Source of the DNA: Salinisphaeraceae bacterium UBA4764
GTDB taxonomy: Bacteria; Pseudomonadota; Gammaproteobacteria; Nevskiales; Salinisphaeraceae
NCBI GenBank assembly: GCA_002403445.1
Contig: DHHU01000081.1
Coordinates: forward strand, 1,083-14,232
DNA length: 13,150 bases
Direction of reading: 5' to 3'
Shown here: one piece after another, positions 7,442 to 13,150 of the stretch
How positions within the stretch are numbered: the stretch's first letter is position 1
Layout of the letters: each line of letters begins with the position of its first letter
The notes under the pieces: generated by a model
The model's input: only the letters and a program-made list of their open reading frames with translations
What the model was told of the DNA's origin: nothing
The model's database searches: none
Program-made: the position numbers and the translations under genes

Positions 7442-7726
7442 CTAGTGTCTGCCCCGTGCGCGACGACGGGCACGGGGGTCGATGACAAGAGGCCGATATA
7501 TTTCCACGCGCTGACCGTCGATCACAGTAGCAGTTGGCCGCACCTTGCGACCATAAATACCGTAGCCGGCAGGCGGCTGGCCAGTCTCACGCTCACAAAC
7601 CTCAACCAAGCCGGATTCATGGACCACATCACGCACAGTCTTGGCTTGGATGAGTTCAACAAACGTTCGCCAGGTTCTGGACGGCAGCGCAAAAACAACT
7701 TCCACCCTAGGTGCTGACCCGGTCAT
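7442..7726 (-). CDS. rnfH: RnfH/RatB family protein (UPF0125)
   Basis: This protein of about 94 residues belongs to the RnfH family, also called RatB. It has a ubiquitin-like beta-grasp fold of uncertain function and is usually found next to ratA or in rnf clusters. The start MTGSAPRVEVVFALPSRTW at 7726 fits the family pattern (a short lead-in, then V-E-V-x-Y/F-A). The C-terminal half, VRPTATVIDGQRVEIYRPL followed by DP and an Arg-rich tail, is diagnostic: the family shows D-G-D-R-V-E-I-Y-R-P-L. Its ATG overlaps the stop codon of the upstream transporter gene (ATGA), so translation is probably coupled. ratA, its usual partner, is absent. A GC-rich hairpin (CCCCGTGC at 7452-7459, GCACGGGG at 7470-7477) lies in its 3' end, without a T-run. 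Confidence 0.9.
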   Translation of the reverse strand: MTGSAPRVEVVFALPSRTWRTFVELIQAKTVRDVVHESGLVEVCERETGQPPAGYGIYGRKVRPTATVIDGQRVEIYRPLVIDPRARRRARGRH

Positions 7727-9129
7727 AAAAACGCGCCCCAAAGGACACGAGCCCAAGCCAGCAGGCCGCTAGTCTTTGCGAGCACAATAAGCAGCGCCAG
7801 CAGCGCCGGGACGCGAAGCAACCCCAGCCAAACCCGCAAGCTCAACCGCTTGCGCGGGCTCAAATGTGGATCATCAAGACGTTGTTCCACGGCCCCTATT
7901 GACACAATCGCGAGCCATAGCGCGCCAACAGGCAAAAAAATGCCTCCGATCAGCCAGATCATGCGGCTGAACCAATGTCGATCGACGCCGGGCCACACAC
8001 TAAGCGGCCCGTAGGACAGCAATACCACCCCCGATACGACCAGAATAACCAAAGCCGTAATCACGCTCGCCAGCGCGCGCGTGCAGTCTAGACGGCGTTC
8101 AAGGTAGAGAACCAATGGCTCAAAAAAGGCCACTGCAGTTGTCAAAGCCGCGGCAGCGAGTGCAACCAAGACTACGGCCGCGATGCCGCGGCCACCACCG
8201 TGTGTCGGAATCAGCACAAACAACTGTTGCAGGCTATCGAGTCGTGCCAAGCTTGGCGATCCAACAACGAAGGCAACGGCTGCGCCAGCCGCCAGCGACA
8301 CGACAACCTGCCCCGCGACCACCCCCACCGCAAGCCGCAAAACTGGCGCCCGTTCAGGCAAATAACTGCCCAGCGCAAGCAATATGCCGCTCCCGAGCCC
8401 CAAACCGAACACCACCTGCGCCAGTGCCGCGATCGCGGTCGACCAACTCAATTCGCCAGGTTGGAAGGCGACTAGCGAAGCCAGTATCGGACCGGGGTCA
8501 TCCCAAATGAAGGCTGCAACTAACACCAAAATCAATCCGAGAGTCACAACAGCAACCAGAGTTCGTGCAACCGAAGAGACACCGCGTTGCAAACCAACTG
8601 CTGCGATCACCGCCAAACCGGCAATCAAAACAACTATCCACCCCCAGCCGCGTCCGGAATCCGACAGAAACTTGGCAAAATAGGCTGCTGCCGCAGAGGC
8701 TGAATGCCTTGGCAGGACACCAGCCAGGCCCCGCACCGCAAACGCCAAGCTCCAGGCCGCGACCACGGCATAAATTGAAAGCAGGCCCACCAACACAACG
8801 AGCATGACATTAGCGAGGCCGCGCCATGCGGCTGCCAGTCGGAAGCGCCGTGTCACCGCAGCCACGACTCCCGGAATATCTAGATTCCTACCGCGCACCA
8901 ATAGCAATTGGGCGGCGACCAGCGGCACGCCGATAATCACGGAGCAAGCCACATAAACCGCGACAAAAGCGCTGCCACCTGCTGTGTGAATGAGATGCGG
9001 CAACCGCCAAAAACCGCTGAGGTTGACCATCGCCCCAACAGTCACCAGAACAAAAGATGTATGAGAAGACCAACGGCGCGGCCTGTCGAGAGTTAGCGAC
9101 ATGGTGCGGCATTCAATGAAACTTGGCAT
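7723..9129 (-). CDS. Divergent sodium-dependent transporter of the neurotransmitter:sodium symporter (NSS/SNF) family
   Basis: This is a 468-residue, very hydrophobic membrane protein with about 11-12 predicted transmembrane helices. The first helix holds VTVGAMVNLSGFWRLP (residues 31-44 and flanks), clearly related to the NSS signature G-x-x-V-G-L-G-N-x-W-R-F-P. The sixth holds AQVVFGLGLGSGILLALGSY, matching the NSS F-x-L-S-x-G region, and the eighth holds ALTTAVAFFEPLVLYLERRL. Family members import amino acids or similar solutes with sodium; the substrate here is unknown. By alignment from memory with LeuT, the Na1 ligands Asn27 and Thr254 are replaced by Gly39 and Gly242, while the Na2 Thr/Ser pair is kept as Thr330-Thr331. 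An alternative start at 9099 (MSLTLDRPRRW) fits family N-termini slightly better; 9129 has a weak GAGA ribosome-binding site 6 bp upstream. The stop overlaps the rnfH start, and the gene stands where ratA usually lies. Confidence 0.85.
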   Translation of the reverse strand: MPSFIECRTMSLTLDRPRRWSSHTSFVLVTVGAMVNLSGFWRLPHLIHTAGGSAFVAVYVACSVIIGVPLVAAQLLLVRGRNLDIPGVVAAVTRRFRLAAAWRGLANVMLVVLVGLLSIYAVVAAWSLAFAVRGLAGVLPRHSASAAAAYFAKFLSDSGRGWGWIVVLIAGLAVIAAVGLQRGVSSVARTLVAVVTLGLILVLVAAFIWDDPGPILASLVAFQPGELSWSTAIAALAQVVFGLGLGSGILLALGSYLPERAPVLRLAVGVVAGQVVVSLAAGAAVAFVVGSPSLARLDSLQQLFVLIPTHGGGRGIAAVVLVALAAAALTTAVAFFEPLVLYLERRLDCTRALASVITALVILVVSGVVLLSYGPLSVWPGVDRHWFSRMIWLIGGIFLPVGALWLAIVSIGAVEQRLDDPHLSPRKRLSLRVWLGLLRVPALLALLIVLAKTSGLLAWARVLWGAFL

Positions 9130-9158
9130 AAATCGTCTCGGCCGCCCCCGTCCGGTTT

Positions 9159-9182
9159 TCTAACTTGTCGGGACAATTTAGA
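9159..9182. promoter_or_regulatory. 24-bp imperfect palindrome upstream of the transporter gene (operator-like)
   Basis: The arms are TCTAACTTGTCG (9159-9170) and GGACAATTTAGA (9171-9182). The second, reversed, reads TCTAAATTGTCC, so 10 of 12 positions match. It lies 30-53 bp upstream of the transporter start, in the divergent spacer shared with smpB, where a repressor site or a leader hairpin would sit. No family of regulator is indicated by the sequence. Confidence 0.5.
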
Positions 9183-9355
9183 CACCCAGAGCCTGGCTAA
9201 GACGTCAGGGGCGCTAAACCGAGATAAGTAATCAAAATAAAAACAGTATGTCGCCGGAAGCCAGTGCAGTGTATCCATGCATAGTTCGGGAGACGACTTC
9301 CAGGCCAAGTACGATTGGTGACAGTTCATCCAGCATCTCTATTACAACCCGTAGG

Positions 9356-9361
9356 TATAAT
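9356..9361 (+). promoter_or_regulatory. Consensus TATAAT immediately before smpB
   Basis: A perfect -10 hexamer lies 6 bp before the smpB ATG. No -35-like hexamer is found 16-18 bp upstream and there is no TGn extension. If used, transcription would begin at or within a few bases of the start codon, giving a leaderless mRNA. It may equally be chance, with the true promoter further upstream in the 238-bp spacer from 9130. Confidence 0.35.
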
Positions 9362-9367
9362 ACGTTC

Positions 9368-9850
9368 ATGTCCAAGGCAAAACACAAGAAGAACAAAACC
9401 AGCGACAGTTCGACCATCGCGCTGAACCGGCGTGCACGGCACGATTTTTTTCTGGGGGATCGATTTGAAGCAGGCATCGTGCTGCAAGGCTGGGAAGTGA
9501 AGGCATTGCGTGCGGGCAAAGCGCGCATTGCCGAATCCTATGTATGGATGCGCGGCGGTGAAGCGTTTTTGCTGGGCAGCCACATCCAACCTCTCGAGTC
9601 GACTTTTCAGGCAACAGAAGTCGATCCCACGCGCACCCGCAAATTACTCTTGACAACGCGCGAGTTGTCGCAGGTGTTAAGCGCCGTGGAGCGGCGCGGC
9701 CAAACCGTGGTGCCACTGGCCATGTACTGGAAAAAAGGCCTAGCCAAACTTGAAATCGCCCTGGCCACTGGCAAGGCCAAACACGACAAGCGCGAAACCA
9801 CGAAAGAACGCGACTGGCAACGCCGCAAGGCCCAGATCCTGCGGAACTAG
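9368..9850 (+). CDS. smpB: SsrA-binding protein SmpB
   Basis: SmpB binds the tRNA-like end of tmRNA and carries it into stalled ribosomes for trans-translation. The 160-residue protein has the OB-fold core with FEAGIVLQGWEVKALRAGK, ESYVWMRGGEAFLLGSHI and LAMYWKKGLAKLEIALATGK, all typical. The basic C-terminal tail (KHDKRETTKERDWQRRKAQI) enters the mRNA channel. The start at 9368 (MSKAKHKKNK) agrees with known SmpB N-termini; the frame stays open 40 codons upstream, but that stretch is not SmpB-like. Its partner RNA ssrA lies 921 bp downstream, much further than usual, because decayed transposon sequence separates them. Confidence 0.97.
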   Translation: MSKAKHKKNKTSDSSTIALNRRARHDFFLGDRFEAGIVLQGWEVKALRAGKARIAESYVWMRGGEAFLLGSHIQPLESTFQATEVDPTRTRKLLLTTRELSQVLSAVERRGQTVVPLAMYWKKGLAKLEIALATGKAKHDKRETTKERDWQRRKAQILRN

Positions 9851-10330
9851 TTACAACGTTCTTGATTATTCGGATCACATGATGCTGAAGCTAAGTATCG
9901 GACGCGGAATTTCATTGACAGGCCAGCCCACTCGACTTTACTCAAGCACAGTTTTAGCAATTGTGGATCCAACTGGAATAACTTAGAGCGAATTCGCCTA
10001 ATGCACACCTTGCAAACGATGTGAACATGCGATCTCACGATGGCGTTGCAACCCATCGCAGCCCTAGGTGCTGGGCGGCCAATAAGCGATGAAACGCTTT
10101 TGCGCGGGATCAACGGCACATATGCCATTGTCCTAATTAGACAATGTCGACGAGCACAATATTCATGTGTTTAAGAAGCCATGCCTGTGGTGTGTAAGAG
10201 ATCGAACACGTACACCAACTCGAGCTAAATGGATTGTTTACCACCAATGTTTCCCGACGCTGTTTACTCCCTGAGCGCCTGCATCGAGGCAAGACTTTAA
10301 AGAGTTCGAGAAGTCGGCTGGCTGCGTAAT
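9851..10330. other. Gene-free spacer after smpB
   Basis: I see no supportable gene in this stretch; all frames are short and show no recognisable motif. One notable element is a 21-bp dyad, CATTGTC (10126-10132) and GACAATG (10140-10146) around a 7-nt centre. It carries the same TTGTC/GACAA half-sites as the palindrome at 9159-9182, but with a wider gap. No T-run follows the dyad. The region is probably decayed insertion-derived DNA continuous with the fragment that follows. Confidence 0.5.
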
Positions 10331-10364
10331 CAACTGTCTTTTAAAATCGTCTAAACAAAAAAAT

Positions 10365-10620
10365 ACAGATTAGACCCCATCTGCAACGTGTCATGACTGA
10401 TCATCGTGGCATGGAATTTCGCGCCCACCTAGATGATTTGGGCAATGGCTATGCCGACCCTGACAATCTTTGTCGGAATTATCTCCAGATATATAGGCCT
10501 GATTGAAAGCTTTACTAATAACTAACGCAAGACACTAGTTGTTCAGAGTATTAACGAGATGTGCCAACGCCTCGAGTTAGGAACCGTGACCGAATGCGTT
10601 GAAACATTGTCAGATACCCA
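10365..10620 (+). pseudogene. Decayed IS30-family transposase fragment
   Basis: From about 10369 the plus strand reads IRPHLQRVMTDHRGMEFRAH and then LDDLGNGYADPDN. This resembles the IS30 DDE-domain segment in which a P-x-H-L-R stretch precedes M/L-T-Y-D-x-G-M-E-x-x-x-H and later F-x-D-P. NYLQIYRPD, ending in a stop at about 10504, then resembles the N-G-L-x-R-Q-Y-x-P-K-G-T-D motif with bases missing. A later piece (about 10566-10610) reads QRLELGTVTECVETL, resembling the C-terminal R-P-R-K-x-L-G-x-x-T-P-A-E segment. The reading frame is broken by stops and small deletions, and no N-terminal part or terminal inverted repeat was found. The motif comparison is from memory of the family. Confidence 0.55.
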
Positions 10621-10735
10621 ATAACTTTACCCAAACCGCATATCGTTACAACAAGGTGTTTTGGACTTGTCCGGAGATCGAGGCCCCACTGGCATTCGTC
10701 GTCGCATAGATGGCTGATGTACTGAATTCAGAATC

Positions 10736-10761
10736 TTGCACCGATGTCGACGTGTTATAAT
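10736..10761 (+). promoter_or_regulatory. ssrA promoter with extended -10
   Basis: TGTTATAAT (10753-10761) is a perfect extended -10 element (TGn plus TATAAT), ending 10 bp before the first base of mature tmRNA. The -35 region is poor: TTGCAC at 10736-10741 is only 14 bp away. Extended -10 promoters tolerate weak -35 boxes, and a short 5' leader removed by RNase P is normal for tmRNA. Confidence 0.75.
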
Positions 10762-10771
10762 TATTTTAATC

Positions 10772-11131
10772 GGGGGCGATTTGGCTTCGACACGGATGTC
10801 AACGCTCAAGGTGCATGCCGAGGTGGCGACTTACCTCGTAAAACCAGTCGTAACTTAAAGCTAGTTGCAAACGACGACAACTACGCCGTAGCGGCATAAA
10901 CCCCGCTACTGCCCATCCGATAAGTGTCTGTACTTTCGGAACTGGGTATCATACTTTACAGACTCGCGGTTAAGCCCCCCTTCGGGCTGATCCGTTAAGA
11001 GCAAACGAAGGTACGCCAGCGCGGTCCCTGTTCGCCGGGCAACGCTGGCCGACAATTAAAGGCGAAATAAGCATGTAGACCCGAGAGCGGAGAATTCGTG
11101 GACGCGGGTTCGACTCCCGCCGCCTCCACCA
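10772..11131 (+). ncRNA. ssrA: Transfer-messenger RNA (tmRNA, SsrA)
   Basis: This one-piece tmRNA of 360 nt (E. coli 363) rescues stalled ribosomes and tags their products for proteolysis. The 5' end GGGGGCG (10772-10778) pairs with CGCCTCC (11121-11127) to form the acceptor stem, followed by an encoded ACCA. The T-arm GCGGGTTCGACTCCCGC is intact. The tag frame resumes at GCA 10867 and reads ANDDNYAVAA before TAA at 10897-10899. The pseudoknot region shows stems such as GCCAGCG (11015-11021) with CGCTGGC (11043-11049). smpB lies upstream on the same strand. No clear intrinsic terminator follows; the 11132-11393 spacer is AT-rich and without a recognisable gene. Confidence 0.98.
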
Positions 11132-11393
11132 ATTGAGCGTTGCATGCAGCCCGAATAATTCAATGAAATTAAAAATTTGTATCGATTTGTGGTTTTTTAT
11201 GCTTGCAACCCCATGAGTGGCCAGATGTAATCCCGCTTTTTAACGGTTCTATTAGTGGGACTTTCATTCTTGCCTTCTGGAGCCGTCGTACCCCAGATCC
11301 CGGTTAAGGTCGCCCCCTTACATCAGATAACCGGCCTAGCGCTCACAAATCGGTTACTTATAGTTCTTAATCCCTACTAAACGCCGATGCTGC

Positions 11394-12062
11394 TTATCGC
11401 TTGCGCGCCAGTGTCAGTCCGTCGCCAAGCAGGAGTACCGAAAGATCAATACGCTCGTCATCGGCCAGATGCCGATTGAAGAATCTTATCGCGCGTGTTT
11501 GTTCATCGTCGAAAGCCGGATCAGCCACGCGGGCGTACCAGAGGGTGTTGTCGACCATAATCAACCCACCAGGCCGAAGCAACTCAAGGCAACGCTCGTA
11601 ATACTCGATATAGCACGATTTGTCAGCGTCTATGTGCGCGAAATCATAGGCAGCGGTCATTCCCGCCGTGACTTCAGCATCAAGCGTCGCCAACGCATCG
11701 CCCAGCCGCAGATTGATGCGTTCTGCTATTCCGGCCGCGGCCCAGTCAATGTACGCTCGCTCGGTAATGTCCGGGTCGCGATCGCAGGCCAAAATCTGGC
11801 CGCTCGGCCCCATTGCCTCAGCCAGCCACATTGTCGAATAACCGGCATAGACACCGATTTCGATACCGCGCCGAGCCTCGATCAGTTTTACCAGTAATGC
11901 CATAAGTTGCCCCTGGCGGGGGCTGATCTGCAGATGACCGGCGCCCGAAGCCTCAGTCTCACTGCGATTGGCCGCTAGATGAGCTGGTTCGCGATCGCTG
12001 ATTGCATCGATATAGGAGCGCAAATGTGCATCGATGGTTGCCGGTTCTGCTTCTTCAGCCAT
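11394..12062 (-). CDS. Class I SAM-dependent O-methyltransferase (caffeoyl-CoA/catechol type, Methyltransf_3)
   Basis: This protein of 222 residues has the size and motif order of the cation-dependent O-methyltransferases. SAM-binding motif I is EIGVYAGYST (residues 68-77), followed by ILACDRDPDI (90-99). The likely metal-binding residues lie in HIDADK (143-148) and VDNTLW (170-175), and the C-terminus LLGDGLTLARKR is characteristic of the family. The conserved Q-x-x-L-M-x-L-L helix precedes motif I. It transfers a methyl group from S-adenosylmethionine to a hydroxyl of a small molecule; bacterial members are often of unknown substrate. The gene stands alone, converging on ssrA, between two stretches of decayed DNA, so context gives no clue to its pathway. 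It could be a recent arrival or simply the surviving neighbour of ssrA. Confidence 0.92.
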   Translation of the reverse strand: MAEEAEPATIDAHLRSYIDAISDREPAHLAANRSETEASGAGHLQISPRQGQLMALLVKLIEARRGIEIGVYAGYSTMWLAEAMGPSGQILACDRDPDITERAYIDWAAAGIAERINLRLGDALATLDAEVTAGMTAAYDFAHIDADKSCYIEYYERCLELLRPGGLIMVDNTLWYARVADPAFDDEQTRAIRFFNRHLADDERIDLSVLLLGDGLTLARKR

Positions 12063-12419
12063 TCTCTTAGCATACGCCTTAGATGGACTCCCTGAGAACC
12101 GAACCCGCCGGGTTGATTGCCCACTCTAGGTCGCCCTTCTCGAAACAGTCGTTATTGGGGAATGTCGACTTCTATGACGGCTTGGGCAATCCGACACGCG
12201 GCAGTTTGAGCGCCACGAGCGGACGATTCTGGCCTATTCAGCGTTTGACTGCTCCAGCTCGCAGATTGCGGGCAAACTACGGCCTCGCCAACGGCCTTAG
12301 TAATCCTTGGTTCTACCGACCCGATCTCGGTGCGAGGCGCGCCCTCAAGAACCCATGATGAGTGACCATTTGAAGACCCAAATAAACATTGAATTTATGG
12401 AATTTCCCGACTTTTGAAA
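12063..12419. other. Gene-free spacer upstream of the methyltransferase
   Basis: A plus-strand frame is open from 12083 to 12358 (91 codons), but its product has no motif I recognise and no ribosome-binding site is evident. I do not call it a gene. The methyltransferase promoter must lie within the first part of this stretch, but I could not pick out convincing boxes. The rest is probably flanking DNA of the transposase remnant that follows. Confidence 0.4.
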
Positions 12420-12850
12420 CGGCTCCAGGCCCTCCCATGTAAGGCCCACCAAGCCTTAAGCCCACTTCAGATTGGAAATCCCGGCCTCGTCCCCCCGGCC
12501 TGAAAATGGCCGAGATTGCGATTAATCTACTGACTGAGGCTCTATCTGAGACTTGAAGACCCCTCTTTTTAGGAAATGTGACGCTCGAGAATGGGCATGA
12601 AGCGGACACTATCGGCCGGGGTGCTGTTCTCGATGATCACTGCGAAGATCACGCTGCTAACAGACACCCCAGGTCAGATTGCGCTTGTGGCTGTAGCGGG
12701 TCTCTGACGATCCTTGACGATGAAGTCAGTATGCGGCTCGAACAGGCTGACGATCTTGTCGGCCAATGGCACCAACGCCTTGGCAAAACCCAGAGTTCGA
12801 TCTAGTCGGTCACGCGCCTACAACTCAATGATGTAGGCAACTTTGGCATG
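12420..12850 (-). pseudogene. Broken ISNCY-type transposase
   Basis: Read on the minus strand, successive blocks in shifting frames match the order of an ISNCY-annotated DDE transposase. They are AKVAYIIEL-stop-ARDRLDRT (12847 down); AKALVPLADKIVSLFEPHTD then FIVKD, as in the family's EKIVSLFEPHTDIIVKD; after a frameshift YSHKRNLTWG, as in YGHKxxLTxG; IIENSTPADSVRFMPILERH (to about 12574), as in GNPADSxRFxPMLERHI; KKRGLQVSD (12570 down); and EAGISNLKWA-stop-GLVGLTWEGLE (12488-12423), as in EAGISxLKxAYGL. The gene has internal stops, frameshifts and a deletion between ERHIS and KKRGL. The N-terminal third beyond 12850 is not recognisable. No inverted repeats or target duplication were identified. 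Confidence 0.8.
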
Positions 12851-13150
12851 TCAAGCGGTTCGTGCCTAGGCGTCGGTCAACGCGAGTAGTAGCGGGTTCG
12901 AGCTCCTGTCGAGAGGCCCGAGGATAGCCCTTATTCTAATCAATCAAATGGCAAACCAGCGACTTCTTCTAGCATCCACCTTGAGTGGAACGGATCGCCC
13001 GGGCCCGCTTTCCCCCGCCGCTGGTGATTGTGCCTCGCCAGTTTAGGTGGGCTAGCTAGGTACTCAGCCGCGCATCCCAGCACCCCCACAACGTCCGACG
13101 CGTTCGGCTTTTGCCTAGCTCATGAACAAGCTGTCGATCAGGGTGGTTTC
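12851..13150. other. Unassigned terminal stretch
   Basis: I see no supportable gene here. On the minus strand this is where the missing N-terminal part of the transposase would be expected, but stops occur in all frames and no clear match is seen. A plus-strand ATG at 13122 (MNKLSIRVV) runs off the window edge and could be the start of another gene, without enough sequence to judge. Confidence 0.35.

Noticed and set aside
7723..9129. High-GC plus-strand frames opposite the transporter gene, such as 8115-8510.
   Set aside because: Their products are rich in Pro, Arg, Gln and Thr, typical of the complement of hydrophobic helix codons; the transporter frame is the real gene.
9248..9367. A 40-codon N-terminal extension of smpB.
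   Set aside because: The extension is Ser/Thr-rich and unlike any SmpB N-terminus; MSKAKHKKNK at 9368 is the canonical start.
12083..12358. Open frame of 91 codons on the plus strand upstream of the methyltransferase.
   Set aside because: No recognisable motif, no ribosome-binding site, and it lies next to transposase debris.
12892..12901. GCGGGTTCGA at 12892-12901 repeats part of the tmRNA T-arm (11104-11113), which might suggest an att site for an island inserted at ssrA.
   Set aside because: Only 10 bp match and the similarity stops inside the T-loop; a true attachment repeat would continue to the 3' end of ssrA. No integrase is present.
1..13150. CRISPR arrays, toxin-antitoxin pairs other than the rnfH remnant of ratAB, or defence genes.
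   Set aside because: No regularly spaced repeats and no proteins of such systems were seen in any frame examined.

Overview
The window looks like a chromosomal segment of a gammaproteobacterium with moderately high GC. The evidence is gene order. A grpE-dnaK-dnaJ-dapB cluster on the minus strand is divergent from nadK-recN on the plus strand, followed by bamE, rnfH (ratB), smpB and ssrA (tmRNA). This closely matches the conserved grpE / nadK-recN-bamE-ratB-ratA-smpB-ssrA block of Escherichia coli and relatives. I cannot name the genus. The acidic GrpE N-terminus and the sodium-symporter-family protein would suit a salt-exposed organism, but that is only inference.

Layout. 1-73: start of dapB (minus, cut by the window edge). 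83-4160: dnaJ, dnaK and grpE, all minus; a sigma-32-like heat-shock promoter lies upstream of grpE and a strong intrinsic terminator/attenuator sits between dnaK and dnaJ. 4305-6887: nadK and recN, plus strand, 6 bp apart. 7061-7426: bamE, an outer-membrane lipoprotein, plus strand. 7442-9129: rnfH and a divergent neurotransmitter:sodium symporter (NSS) family protein, minus strand, overlapping by ATGA; the symporter sits where ratA normally lies. 9368-9850: smpB. 9851-10755: gene-free tract holding a decayed IS30-type transposase fragment. 10772-11131: ssrA. 11394-12062: a class I SAM-dependent O-methyltransferase, minus strand. 12063-13150: no intact gene, but a broken ISNCY-type transposase on the minus strand at about 12420-12850.

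How the genes work together. GrpE, DnaK and DnaJ form the Hsp70 folding machine. RecN repairs double-strand breaks and NadK makes NADP. BamE belongs to the outer-membrane protein assembly complex. SmpB and tmRNA rescue stalled ribosomes; the encoded tag reads ANDDNYAVAA. The accessory character is concentrated around ssrA, where two unrelated transposase remnants and long decayed spacers have accumulated. I found no clearly new multi-gene system. The most unusual coding item is the NSS-family protein, which appears to have lost key residues of one sodium site, occupies the ratA slot, and overlaps rnfH.
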